Assembly (NCBI GenBank): GCA_026027325.1
Contig: JAMSLZ010000003.1
Coordinates: 2,232,001 to 2,296,000, forward strand
Source of the DNA: Actinomucor elegans
Taxonomy: Eukaryota; Mucoromycota; Mucoromycetes; Mucorales; Mucoraceae
Reading direction: 5' to 3'
Length of the DNA: 64,000 nt
Positions 46,428-55,532 of this stretch are shown in pieces (position 1 is the first letter of the stretch; each line of letters starts with the position of its first letter). The translations under genes and the position numbers were made by a program. The notes under the pieces were generated by a model. That model made no database searches and was not told the DNA's origin. It was given only the letters and a program-made list of their open reading frames with translations.

Positions 46428-49400
46428 ATGCAAATTAACATTAACAACGATATCGCGTCAGTTCCTGAGGAACATCGCGTCAATTTCGACCTGGCTCGCA
46501 GATGCCACATATTTAAAATGCAAAACATGGCCAAATGCAGCAATGTACTTGAGCAAATGAACAATGAAGCTGAAGACGAAGCTAAAATGGCGGAAGCTAT
46601 GAATTACGAGGAAAAAGCTACCGAATATGAAAGAAAAATGGAGCAAATCCTCGCTAACATTAATGCATCTATCGCTAAGGCAAAGGGCCCAGCAACCTTA
46701 ACTTTACGCGAAAAGCTTCAAATGATGCATGGACATGTAAAAATTCAAGGCAATAACTTAAAACAACTTGTCTGGAAAACAGCAACAAGAATGGATGCTG
46801 AATTTGCATCAGCCGAAAAAGCACTCAAAGCGTTGCAAATGACCTTACTGGAATTACTCGGACATAATCAAGAACATCTGGATTTGTTCTATCCTTTGCT
46901 AGTGACGGAAGCCCTCACACTTGAACAAAAGATTTGGTTTCAAGAGACTTTCAAGGGTCATGAAGGAAGATCAACATCGTGGAAGCAATTTCAAGAAGCC
47001 TTTGAGCAAAGATTCGCACCTTCACCTCACATCTGCAAGGATCTCCATAAGTTCTTGGAATTGGTGAACATGAGAATGATGCCTATCTCAGAAACGATTG
47101 AAGAGTACACTGTAAGGTTCAGGGAAGCATTCGAGGAGGCCAGTCTCTCTACGGGATTAAGTGACAACTACGTGATGGGGCACTTGTTTGTGGAAAGCCT
47201 ACCTGCCCCATTGCAACAGGACATCTATCAGCAACTGATGAATAAGCGAATCGCTAATGGAGATCCAATGGACGTAGATGGCACGGAGACAACATCTATC
47301 GGCCATAGTAGAAGTAGACCAGACCTCTTGCGAGACATCAACGATGCAGTGATCCAGGCTAAGAATTGCATTCTTGTAGCAGGTTTGAACCCTCACGGTA
47401 GCAATGTGGGTAGCAACGATATGGCTCCTCCCTACACACCTGATTTTGCCAGAGAGCTTGGATATATCAACACTATGATGAGACCAACGAACGGCAACAT
47501 TTTCAACCAGGGTTTGATCATCCAAGGGCGGGGTAATTTTGCCAGAGTAGCTATGAACCGCAGTGAGGGTCAGAAGGCCGAGCACAACGTGCCAAGCACG
47601 ATAAACTCAGGTCAAGGTAACTCCCATGAATCTTCCTTTGTCAATGCGGGCCATGCCGACAGCTTCATTGGAAGAAGGAGAAAACCTAACCCCACCGGTG
47701 AGAAAGCGGCAATGGCAGAAAGACCAGCCGGATATTACTACTGCAAATTTCATCAACGAGATGTAATGCACAAGTCAGAGGAATGCGATTTGAATCCAGA
47801 CAAATCACCAAAAGTGTGCAAGTATAAATGCGGTGTGCCATACTTCAAGGGTCATAATGCCAGTTGCGATAAACTACACGCCAACAAAAGCAGAAGTCTT
47901 CCCACCGTAGCGGGTATTACAATTCACGACCCAATGCAAGGATGCAGTAATGAAATGGCAGGACCTTCTTCGGCCATCAAGCGCAACGCTAGTCAAGCTT
48001 TGTTACCTCAGCAGGATATTGATCGACGATGTAACAACCGTGCATCAGAAAAGAGACCCTCCAACCAGCGCGGCAAGCATGAAAACTTGTTGAATACAAC
48101 ACGGGAGGTACGCATCTTTGGTATCCGAGCTGAAAATTATGCAACAGCGGTTCAACAACAGGATGAAAAGGAGCGAAAGCGTAAAGCCGAGGAACAGAAC
48201 GCAAATATAAACCAGCAATCGACTCTACACACGAGGTCTGCTATGTCAATTCCTTCGTTAAAGCGGGCCATGCCGACAGCTTCGATGGATAAATTAGTAC
48301 CTCAAGTGGAGCCTGGTCAAGATGGCAATAATGAAACGCAATTTCATGATATCGCAGCAGCTAACGTGAGAGCACACCACCAACACGAAGCTGATATTGA
48401 TATGGAGGAAGTCGTGACAGACAAACCTATCAATAATGATCTTAGTAATCTTGCCCCAGATAATAGTCATTTGGAGGAACTGGATGAAGAGGATTTGCGA
48501 AAGTTATCGGAAGAATGTAAGTCAAAGACAGACGTCTATGCAAAAATCGGGATCAATGCCTCTTCTATCGAACAGGACACTAACAGCCCTTACTTTAACG
48601 TTCCGGTTACTGTAGAAAATGTAAGGACCATGGCTACGGTGGATTCAGGGGCTAATAAAAGCATCCTGTCACCAAAGCTAGTTTCCTTACTTTCTTTACC
48701 TATTACTTCTCCGAGAGGTAATGGTTCTATCCAGCTAGCTGCTAGCAAGGTAGAAGTACCGCGCATAGGAACTGTTAATAAAGTAAATTTTTGTCATAAC
48801 GGTATCAAGACCATACATGACTTTGAGATAATGGACCTCAATCGAGAACTTTCAGATGTCATCATCGGAACGGATCTAATGGGAAAAGTAGGATTAGGTT
48901 TAACAGGACTAGCTACGTCATGGGATACACCAAGTGGTCCACGTAAAGCAGATCCAGTGTTAGAGGAAAACCTTGAGCCCAACAATTCGCCTTACGGATC
49001 CAAAAGTGAGCATGAACATTTTATGCGAAAATTGCAGCAAAGCATCACAGCAAACGAGAAAATACCTATTACAACGTGGTGTACTGTACCAGAATCAGTT
49101 ATTCACCTTCCAACAGAAAAGGGAAAAACCGCCTATAGACGACAGTACCCTATTCCAGAGAAGTTGAAAGCTGTCTTACAAGATCAAATTCAACAATGGC
49201 TGCAAGAAGGAGTTATAAAAGTGGCTCCGGTTAATACTGATTTTAATAATCCTATTACTTGTGCCACTAAAAAGGATTTAGATGGAAATTATACAGGCAT
49301 TCGAGTGTGTTTGGACCCAAGAGCCTTAAACCTACTTTTGCCTGATGATCGTTTTCCTATACCATTAGTTAAAGATGTCTTCCGATCTATGGGTAAGTCG

Positions 49401-52022
49401 AAAGTTTTTACCACTTTGGACCTTCGACAAGCGTTCCATCGATTCAAACTCGCAGAAGAAGATCAACATAAGACTTCTTTTACAGTGAATGATGGCCAGC
49501 AATACTGCTTTGTTTCCTGCCCTTTCGGGTTGAAGTCGATAAGCTCATGCTTCCAGAGGGTCATGAACAAGATCTTCGCAGGATGTGGCTATGTAACGGT
49601 ATTTGTAGATGATGTTTTGGTTCACTCGGATAATATACATGATCATGCAAAACACGTACAAGATTGCATCAACCGGCTGACAGCAGTAAATTTGATTCTT
49701 AACGTCAAAAAATGTCATTTTGCTCAGAAATCAGTTTACTTATTGGGATTCTCATTAAGTGCAGATGGAGTATCTTTGGATCAACGTAAAGTAACAAACG
49801 CATATGACTGGCCAGCACCTACTACAGGCAAACACATTATGCGATTCCTAGGATTCGCCAATTATTTTAGAGATCATCTACCTAAATTCTCGGATATGAC
49901 GCACCGCTTAGATAAGCTAAGAAATGAAGGTGATATCACTCACCTATGGACCGCACAACTTCAGCAAGATTTTGAAGACATTAAAACGGCACTCAGCAGT
50001 GCGCCGGTGCTAAGCATTCCACAAATGGATCACCCATTTTACGTAGCGACGGATGCCAGCGCGTATTCCATCGGTGGAGTGGTCTACCAAGTAATTAATA
50101 ATACATACAAGTACATAGGCTTTGCTGCACGTTCATTATCAACCTCAGAAAAAAACTATTCGTGTACTAAGAGAGAACTACTAGGAGTTGTTTTTATGTT
50201 ACGAAGATTTCATCAATATTTGTGGGGCAATCCATTCACTCTCATTACCGATCATAAAGCATTATGTTACCTGCAAACTCAAACTATCGCCAATCCCATG
50301 ATGGTAGGTTGGCTAGACATAATTTGTGACTATACTTATGATGTGGTACATCTACCTGGTATACTAAACGTCATCCCCGACGCGTTATCTCGTTTATTTG
50401 GAGAGGAGCATGTACCAACATATAACAAGGCAATACCCGACACAATAAAAACTTCGACGCATCCAACATTGCGTCTGGAGGGGGGTAATGGCGGTAAGGC
50501 TAGCAAGATAAACATCAGTAATAAGCCAAAAGCTTATTTAGAGGCAATTAATGCAATAAGTCAAGTTAAAGAAGAATACATGACGCCTCCTAAAGATCAA
50601 AGACAGAAGATATTATTAGATACTCATCTTTTTGGACATTTTGGAGCCAATGCAATGGTAACCAAAATACACAACGACGGGATCCACTGGACAAACATTA
50701 AGGAGGAAGCTCTGGAAATGGTTAAACAGTGTGAGCAATGTCTGCAATTTAACCTAGGCAACAAAGCGTTCAGACCTTTAACCAGTATCATGGCCGATGC
50801 ACCAGGTGATCATTGGGCCATAGATCTAGGCACACTTAGTGTCACTTCCTCGGAAGGTAGTAACTACATCATGATCATGGTTGACATATTTTCGAGATTC
50901 TGCATAGCCAGAGCAATTCCGGACAAAACGGCGGTAACAGTGGCAAAAGAGGTAATAAAGGTATTTTGCGACTTTGGTTTCCCCAAAGTGCTGCAGTCCG
51001 ATAATGGCACCGAGTTCGTAAATCAAGTACTGCAACACGTAGTAAACCACTGTGGCATTGATCATCGGTTAACGCTACCCTACAATCCTAGAGCAAACGG
51101 AGTAGCAGAAAAATGGGTGGGAACCATAAAAAGGACACTCATCAAACAGTTGGATGACAACAAAACCGATTGGGAGAAGTATCTACCAGCAGTACAATTA
51201 GCGGTCAACTGCAAATACGCAAGCATTCACGGATCACGTCCATTCTCTATCATGTTTGCAAGGGAGCCTAACGACTTCAAGGACTATTCAAAAGTGGAAA
51301 TAGCTAAAGCCAAGCCAGGTGCAGAAAAATCCAATGCAATTCTCAGACGTATAAATGACATGTCCAAAATCATCGTACCAGTCATCAAAGACAGAAGTAT
51401 AACCACACAATTAGCACAACAAAAGACGTTTAATGCTAAAAACAACATAATGGATACAGACTATCCAGTGGGTACCTTGGTGATGCTATCTAACGTTATC
51501 AAAGGATCAGCAACGGATCCAACATATACAGGGCCATTTACAGTGCATAGCATTACAAAAAGACACAATTACATTTTAAGAGACAGAATGGACAATATAT
51601 CGAACTCGTATCCTATACATAGGCTCAAGCTAGCAGGCGGCGAGAGCACACCAGTTACAAAGGATGCTAGCGATATATACGAAGTACAGTCTGTAATCAA
51701 TCACAAAGTAGATCCAACCAATGCAAACAAATACATATATCGAGTCAGATGGAAAGGTTATCCAGATCCCAATGAGGACACATGGGAACAAGTGCAACAT
51801 TTTAGCAGCCTAAAACCCATACAAGATTACTGGACGCGACGTAACTCTAACTGCGCGGATCCAGAGATCAATAAGGCGAATGTACAGCGCAAAAGAAGAA
51901 ATCCATCGACCGATAAAGTAGATCGCAAACACATACAAAGCTCAAGCACCGGTATGCGAAAAAGCAAACGTGTGAGAAGATCCAAAGTCATAATAGCCAG
52001 CCTACATAGAGCCAAGCTCTAA
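46428..52022 (+). CDS. Gag-Pol polyprotein of chromovirus B
   Basis: One uninterrupted frame of 1864 aa. Gag has an alpha-helical, Met/Lys/Glu-rich N-terminus, a capsid-like region, then C-x2-H-x5-H-x4-C and C-x3-C-x7-H-x3-C zinc modules. Then aspartic protease with VDSGANKS (~737) and IIGTDLMG; reverse transcriptase with LDLRQAFHRFK and FVDD (~1058); RNase H with ATDAS (~1207) and TDHKAL; integrase with HHCC (~1402-1440), AIDLGT (~1464), QSDNGTEF (~1524) and RANGVAEKW (~1560); chromodomain (~1750-1801, YRVRWKGYPD). Gag is longer than in A, with a ~250-residue Asn/Gln/Lys-rich linker between the zinc modules and the protease. All catalytic residues seem present, so this copy may be active. 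Confidence 0.96.
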   Translation: MQININNDIASVPEEHRVNFDLARRCHIFKMQNMAKCSNVLEQMNNEAEDEAKMAEAMNYEEKATEYERKMEQILANINASIAKAKGPATLTLREKLQMMHGHVKIQGNNLKQLVWKTATRMDAEFASAEKALKALQMTLLELLGHNQEHLDLFYPLLVTEALTLEQKIWFQETFKGHEGRSTSWKQFQEAFEQRFAPSPHICKDLHKFLELVNMRMMPISETIEEYTVRFREAFEEASLSTGLSDNYVMGHLFVESLPAPLQQDIYQQLMNKRIANGDPMDVDGTETTSIGHSRSRPDLLRDINDAVIQAKNCILVAGLNPHGSNVGSNDMAPPYTPDFARELGYINTMMRPTNGNIFNQGLIIQGRGNFARVAMNRSEGQKAEHNVPSTINSGQGNSHESSFVNAGHADSFIGRRRKPNPTGEKAAMAERPAGYYYCKFHQRDVMHKSEECDLNPDKSPKVCKYKCGVPYFKGHNASCDKLHANKSRSLPTVAGITIHDPMQGCSNEMAGPSSAIKRNASQALLPQQDIDRRCNNRASEKRPSNQRGKHENLLNTTREVRIFGIRAENYATAVQQQDEKERKRKAEEQNANINQQSTLHTRSAMSIPSLKRAMPTASMDKLVPQVEPGQDGNNETQFHDIAAANVRAHHQHEADIDMEEVVTDKPINNDLSNLAPDNSHLEELDEEDLRKLSEECKSKTDVYAKIGINASSIEQDTNSPYFNVPVTVENVRTMATVDSGANKSILSPKLVSLLSLPITSPRGNGSIQLAASKVEVPRIGTVNKVNFCHNGIKTIHDFEIMDLNRELSDVIIGTDLMGKVGLGLTGLATSWDTPSGPRKADPVLEENLEPNNSPYGSKSEHEHFMRKLQQSITANEKIPITTWCTVPESVIHLPTEKGKTAYRRQYPIPEKLKAVLQDQIQQWLQEGVIKVAPVNTDFNNPITCATKKDLDGNYTGIRVCLDPRALNLLLPDDRFPIPLVKDVFRSMGKSKVFTTLDLRQAFHRFKLAEEDQHKTSFTVNDGQQYCFVSCPFGLKSISSCFQRVMNKIFAGCGYVTVFVDDVLVHSDNIHDHAKHVQDCINRLTAVNLILNVKKCHFAQKSVYLLGFSLSADGVSLDQRKVTNAYDWPAPTTGKHIMRFLGFANYFRDHLPKFSDMTHRLDKLRNEGDITHLWTAQLQQDFEDIKTALSSAPVLSIPQMDHPFYVATDASAYSIGGVVYQVINNTYKYIGFAARSLSTSEKNYSCTKRELLGVVFMLRRFHQYLWGNPFTLITDHKALCYLQTQTIANPMMVGWLDIICDYTYDVVHLPGILNVIPDALSRLFGEEHVPTYNKAIPDTIKTSTHPTLRLEGGNGGKASKINISNKPKAYLEAINAISQVKEEYMTPPKDQRQKILLDTHLFGHFGANAMVTKIHNDGIHWTNIKEEALEMVKQCEQCLQFNLGNKAFRPLTSIMADAPGDHWAIDLGTLSVTSSEGSNYIMIMVDIFSRFCIARAIPDKTAVTVAKEVIKVFCDFGFPKVLQSDNGTEFVNQVLQHVVNHCGIDHRLTLPYNPRANGVAEKWVGTIKRTLIKQLDDNKTDWEKYLPAVQLAVNCKYASIHGSRPFSIMFAREPNDFKDYSKVEIAKAKPGAEKSNAILRRINDMSKIIVPVIKDRSITTQLAQQKTFNAKNNIMDTDYPVGTLVMLSNVIKGSATDPTYTGPFTVHSITKRHNYILRDRMDNISNSYPIHRLKLAGGESTPVTKDASDIYEVQSVINHKVDPTNANKYIYRVRWKGYPDPNEDTWEQVQHFSSLKPIQDYWTRRNSNCADPEINKANVQRKRRNPSTDKVDRKHIQSSSTGMRKSKRVRRSKVIIASLHRAKL

Positions 52023-52323
52023 GCATGCTACAAAGATGTGCAATCTTTTTTACCCATTTTTATTTTTTTTATTTTTTTTACATTATTATGTTTTTTTGTA
52101 TATATATATATATATCATGAAATGCTTGGTCCAAGCATAGGGTTTTTTATTGAAAGCACAACAGCAGTACAACACACGTAAACGAAAAAGTACATCTACA
52201 CAAAACAATCTTACCGAAAAGCAGTAACGGATACCAATTTCAACATCTATATAAACCATTTAAGGGTAAGACGGTTACAGCACCTAATTATCATCATATA
52301 TGCTTCAACCTGGTGGGGGGCCA
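52023..52323 (+). other. 3' untranslated part of element B
   Basis: 300 bp between the gag-pol stop and the 3' LTR. Contains T-runs, a (TA)n stretch at about 52099-52114 and the purine tract GGTGGGGGG (polypurine tract) ending three bases before the LTR. Confidence 0.75.
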
Positions 52324-52539
52324 TGTAGTGGACATAACTACTTTACATAGAATAGTAATAGAAGTGGCCTGAATAGTTAACTTGTGTAATCGTGACTAGT
52401 TATATTTACTATATGTAACCACCACCCAGCCTATTAATAACAGAAGGCGGGCAGTGGTAGAATAAATCTCTCTCTTGTTTTCTGTCTCGTTAATTAAACA
52501 CGTACCTAACTAATTACGAACATCTCAGGAAACATCTCA
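52324..52539 (+). repeat. 3' LTR of compound element B
   Basis: 216 bp, preceded by the polypurine tract and followed by GCCCA. Under the recombination model it is a hybrid of the inner and outer 3' LTRs. Confidence 0.95.
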
Positions 52540-52544
52540 GCCCA

Positions 52545-53175
52545 TAGAAGTTGGACTAGCGATGACTGGAGGCGAATGATTTTCTCCGACGAGACCAAGA
52601 TCAATGTTTGGGGCTCCGACGGCTGCAAGTATTTCTGGAGAAGACCTGATGATAAGCTCCAGTTCCATCATTTGGATCTTACTGTTAAGCATGGTGGTGG
52701 AAGCTTAATGATGTGGGGTTGCATCACTTACGATGGTCCTGGATATGCCTGCCAAATATTTGATGGTACTATGAAGAAGGAGGACTACATCCATATCCTA
52801 GAGACAACTTTAAAGGACACCATGGAGTGGTATGGATATGACCCCAAAGAAGTCTACTTCCAACAAGACAAGGACCCAAAGCATACTGCCAAGGCTACAA
52901 AGCAATGGTTCAAGGACAATGGTTTTAACATTGATTGGACATATAGTTGGCCACCCCAAAGCCCTGATTTAAATCCAATCGAGCATGTTTGGCATCACCT
53001 AAAGCTCAAACTTAGCGCTTATCCGGATAGGGCCAAAGGAGTCCATGATTTGTGGGAAAGAGTTGAAAAAGAATGGGATACTTTTACAAAAGAGGATTGC
53101 CAAAAGTATATTGATAGTATGCCAAAAAGAATCGAAGCAGTTATTAAAGCAAAAGGTGGATATACGAAGTACTAG
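52545..53175 (+). pseudogene. Tc1-B2 transposase, catalytic part (DD37E)
   Basis: Continues across the GCCCA duplication with RSWTSDDWRRM and the DDE domain: FSDETKINVWG (first Asp), VYFQQDKDPKHTAKATKQW (second Asp) and PPQSPDLNPIEHVWHHLK (Glu). There are 37 residues between the second Asp and the Glu; classical Tc1 has 34. Ends GGYTKY-stop. The C-terminal 200 residues match Tc1-B1 exactly by eye. Confidence 0.9.
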
Positions 53176-53176
53176 C

Positions 53177-53540
53177 TGTTGTAAACATGACTTGTTCAGT
53201 GTCCGTCACCAATCAGGTCAATGTTCGACAATGCTTATACTCAGCTTGTGCTTTGACAGCTTTGTAACGTCGGTTAAGAGATATATATGGAAATCAATGC
53301 TTAGTGCAACTAACCTTCATAAACTATCTATCACCGAATATAAAGTCGTACTAGAATGGATTACTATAAATCCTTGTTAACTCCATGAGCGCAGTCTTTG
53401 ACTAACTCAATCGTCTATAATATCAAGTTAAATCCGAACTTCAATTTTGTATAAATAGCTCATCATTTTAATGCTTTAATAAATCAATTCGTTTTATCAG
53501 TCTGGTTATTTTTACAGTCTTTATTATATTCGATATAACA
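53177..53540 (+). repeat. 5' LTR of element C
   Basis: 364 bp, TG...CA ends, flanked on the left by CTAGC and on the right by a T8AACC leader. Contains GTATAAATAG near 53449-53458, a candidate TATA element. Confidence 0.95.
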
Positions 53541-53594
53541 TTTTTTTTAACCTTATCTGCTACTTTTTGGTTTATTATACACTTACTACTCAAT

Positions 53595-55532
53595 ATGTCT
53601 GCTCCTATCTCCACTGTTTCTGGTTCTAATGACGCTGTCATTAATCCTCCTGTTGCTGTTGAATCCTCTGCTGATCAAGACGTAGAGATGAACAACTCTG
53701 ATGACGGTTTATCCGTATCTGACTCCGTTGAGGTGATCAAGGACGCTATCCGTCAAGCCTCTGCTCAAATCGCCAAGATGACTATCCAGTTGGTGACTCC
53801 TGGTGTTCTCTCTGAAGAAGCTGCCAAGAAACTTCGTGGTGATCTTGCTCTTCGACAAAAGGATTTGACGTTATTCAAGGAATCTCTTCTGGCTATGGAA
53901 GAATCCCTTGGTAGCTCTGCTGCTAGTCCTGCTTCTGCTTCTCTGGGTCCTACTAAGAGTACTATGTTACGTACTGAGTTTGTGCCCAATGACTTACCTA
54001 TTATCCAATGGGTTGGTATGGTTTCTGACAACAAGTCTACCATCTTCACTGACTTGCGTACCTGTCTTTCTCGCTTCGAAGTCGTTGTAGAGTGTCATGG
54101 TCTTGACTTGGACGTCAATGGTGCTCGTCTACTTAAGTACTGTTGCTTAAACGAGGATCATCAAACATTCTTGAAAGAAACCTTCTTTGTGCCTGGTGTT
54201 GCTGCTACTTGGTCCATTGTAAAAGATGCCTTCTTGAAGAAGTTTGGTGTGAATGCAAGTGTAGATCGCTCTACTGCTGCTAACGAGCTCATGGCCATCA
54301 CTAAACGGTCAACCGAGACAATTGAACAGTATATTGACCGCTTCAACGCGTTACGTCGTCGTGCTGACTTGAATGATTCGTTCTTGTTAATATCTACCTT
54401 CTTGCGTGGATTGCCTGACTCATTCCAAGAACGTATGGCATATACTATGAATATGGGAACTGAAACTCAGACGCAGAATCTCGAGTATGTTTGCGCTGTG
54501 GCTCGTAACTTGGACAGTCGTTTGGCTTCTATGCGTGCTAACAAGCGTACTGGTGACGATCAAAGGGAATCTCTTGGCACGAAAAAGTCAAAGGTTTCTG
54601 ATGAACCATCGTCGTCATCGTTTCCTAATGGTGCTGCTGCCTCGAAGTACGCATCAAAACCTTCTTCTTCGTCTAGTACAAGAGAAAAGAAAGGGTTGTT
54701 CTGTTCTTTCCACCGATCGACTACGCATAGCACGGACTCTTGTCGCGCTGCTAAACTGGGAGGTGTACCCAAGCCTGGTCCTGGTGACTGCCGTCGTTGT
54801 GGCGCTAAGAATTGGAACCCGTCACATCGCTGTGATTCATCTGCTGCAGTGAATGGTGTTGGTAAATCTGCCAGTAATCTGGTAATGAGAGCTATGTCCA
54901 CGTCGCCCGAACGTTTTTCCTCTTCTGCCTCTCGCACCACTACTACTACTTCTTCTGCTGCTCCTCGTGCTCCGGTTTCCACTACCGTCGAGACTAATAC
55001 TTCTGTTGCTTCTTCTGCTGGATCAACCAATGCTTCTTCTTCTTCTGCTGTGGCTGTTGCCACACAACGCATCAACGATATGGATATTTCAGATGAAGAA
55101 TCGCTTCTGGTCGCCGCGCAGGCACAAGCTTGTAAGTATCACAAAAGATTTTCATTGCCACCAAGACAGATTTCTAATTCTCTCTTTGTACCGGCTATTA
55201 TAGAGAATATTACTACCTACAGTTTGATCGATTCGGGTTCGAGCTTTTCTATGGTTACGCCAGAGTTTTTTAACTCACTTGTTCCACCTATTCCTTTGGT
55301 GAAGCAAGAAGGCACAATCCAGCTTGGCCACGTCAATAATGCGATCAGTAGAATAGGGTCTTGCACTCTAAAAGTATTCTATAATAAAAAATCTTTTTAC
55401 CATACTTTTGAAGTTTTTCCTTTCTTTACTCATGAAGATGTTCCTATTTGCTTTGGTCTTGACATCTTACCTCAATTGAACATTGGTATCACTGGTCTTG
55501 TTAGTTCACACTTTGAACAAATTGGCCATTGA
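53595..55532 (+). CDS. Gag-protease polyprotein of chromovirus C
   Basis: 645 aa. Ser/Ala-rich N-terminus, capsid-like region (~120-310: IQWVGMVSDNKSTIFTDLRT through NLEYVCAVARNL), paired zinc modules (C-x2-H-x4-H-x4-C, then C-x2-C-x8-H-x-C), a long Ser/Thr/Ala-rich linker, and a protease with LIDSGSSFSMV and FGLDILPQLNIGITGL. The frame ends at TGA (55530-55532), but the same frame reopens at once (DPIDPDQVKPNDNPYG, then the start of RT), so in relatives A and B this would be read through into Pol. The stop may be a mutation or a recoding site; TGA is followed by CTC. Confidence 0.88.
   Translation: MSAPISTVSGSNDAVINPPVAVESSADQDVEMNNSDDGLSVSDSVEVIKDAIRQASAQIAKMTIQLVTPGVLSEEAAKKLRGDLALRQKDLTLFKESLLAMEESLGSSAASPASASLGPTKSTMLRTEFVPNDLPIIQWVGMVSDNKSTIFTDLRTCLSRFEVVVECHGLDLDVNGARLLKYCCLNEDHQTFLKETFFVPGVAATWSIVKDAFLKKFGVNASVDRSTAANELMAITKRSTETIEQYIDRFNALRRRADLNDSFLLISTFLRGLPDSFQERMAYTMNMGTETQTQNLEYVCAVARNLDSRLASMRANKRTGDDQRESLGTKKSKVSDEPSSSSFPNGAAASKYASKPSSSSSTREKKGLFCSFHRSTTHSTDSCRAAKLGGVPKPGPGDCRRCGAKNWNPSHRCDSSAAVNGVGKSASNLVMRAMSTSPERFSSSASRTTTTTSSAAPRAPVSTTVETNTSVASSAGSTNASSSSAVAVATQRINDMDISDEESLLVAAQAQACKYHKRFSLPPRQISNSLFVPAIIENITTYSLIDSGSSFSMVTPEFFNSLVPPIPLVKQEGTIQLGHVNNAISRIGSCTLKVFYNKKSFYHTFEVFPFFTHEDVPICFGLDILPQLNIGITGLVSSHFEQIGH

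Larger units (their letters stand above)
43765..52539 (+). mobile_element. Compound Ty3/gypsy chromovirus B: LTR, truncated gag, LTR, full gag-pol, LTR
   Basis: Three apparently identical 216-bp LTRs (43765-43980, 46163-46378, 52324-52539) begin TGTAGTGG and end ACATCTCA. The outer boundaries have an exact 5-bp duplication GCCCA (43760-43764, 52540-52544). The first unit contains only leader and about 711 codons of gag; the second is complete. The simplest history is insertion of a second B copy inside the first, then LTR-LTR recombination that removed the remainder of the host copy. Confidence 0.93.

Noticed and set aside
53045..53380. 111-codon ORF spanning the Tc1-B2/element C boundary
   Set aside because: It is an out-of-frame reading of the transposase end running into the LTR.
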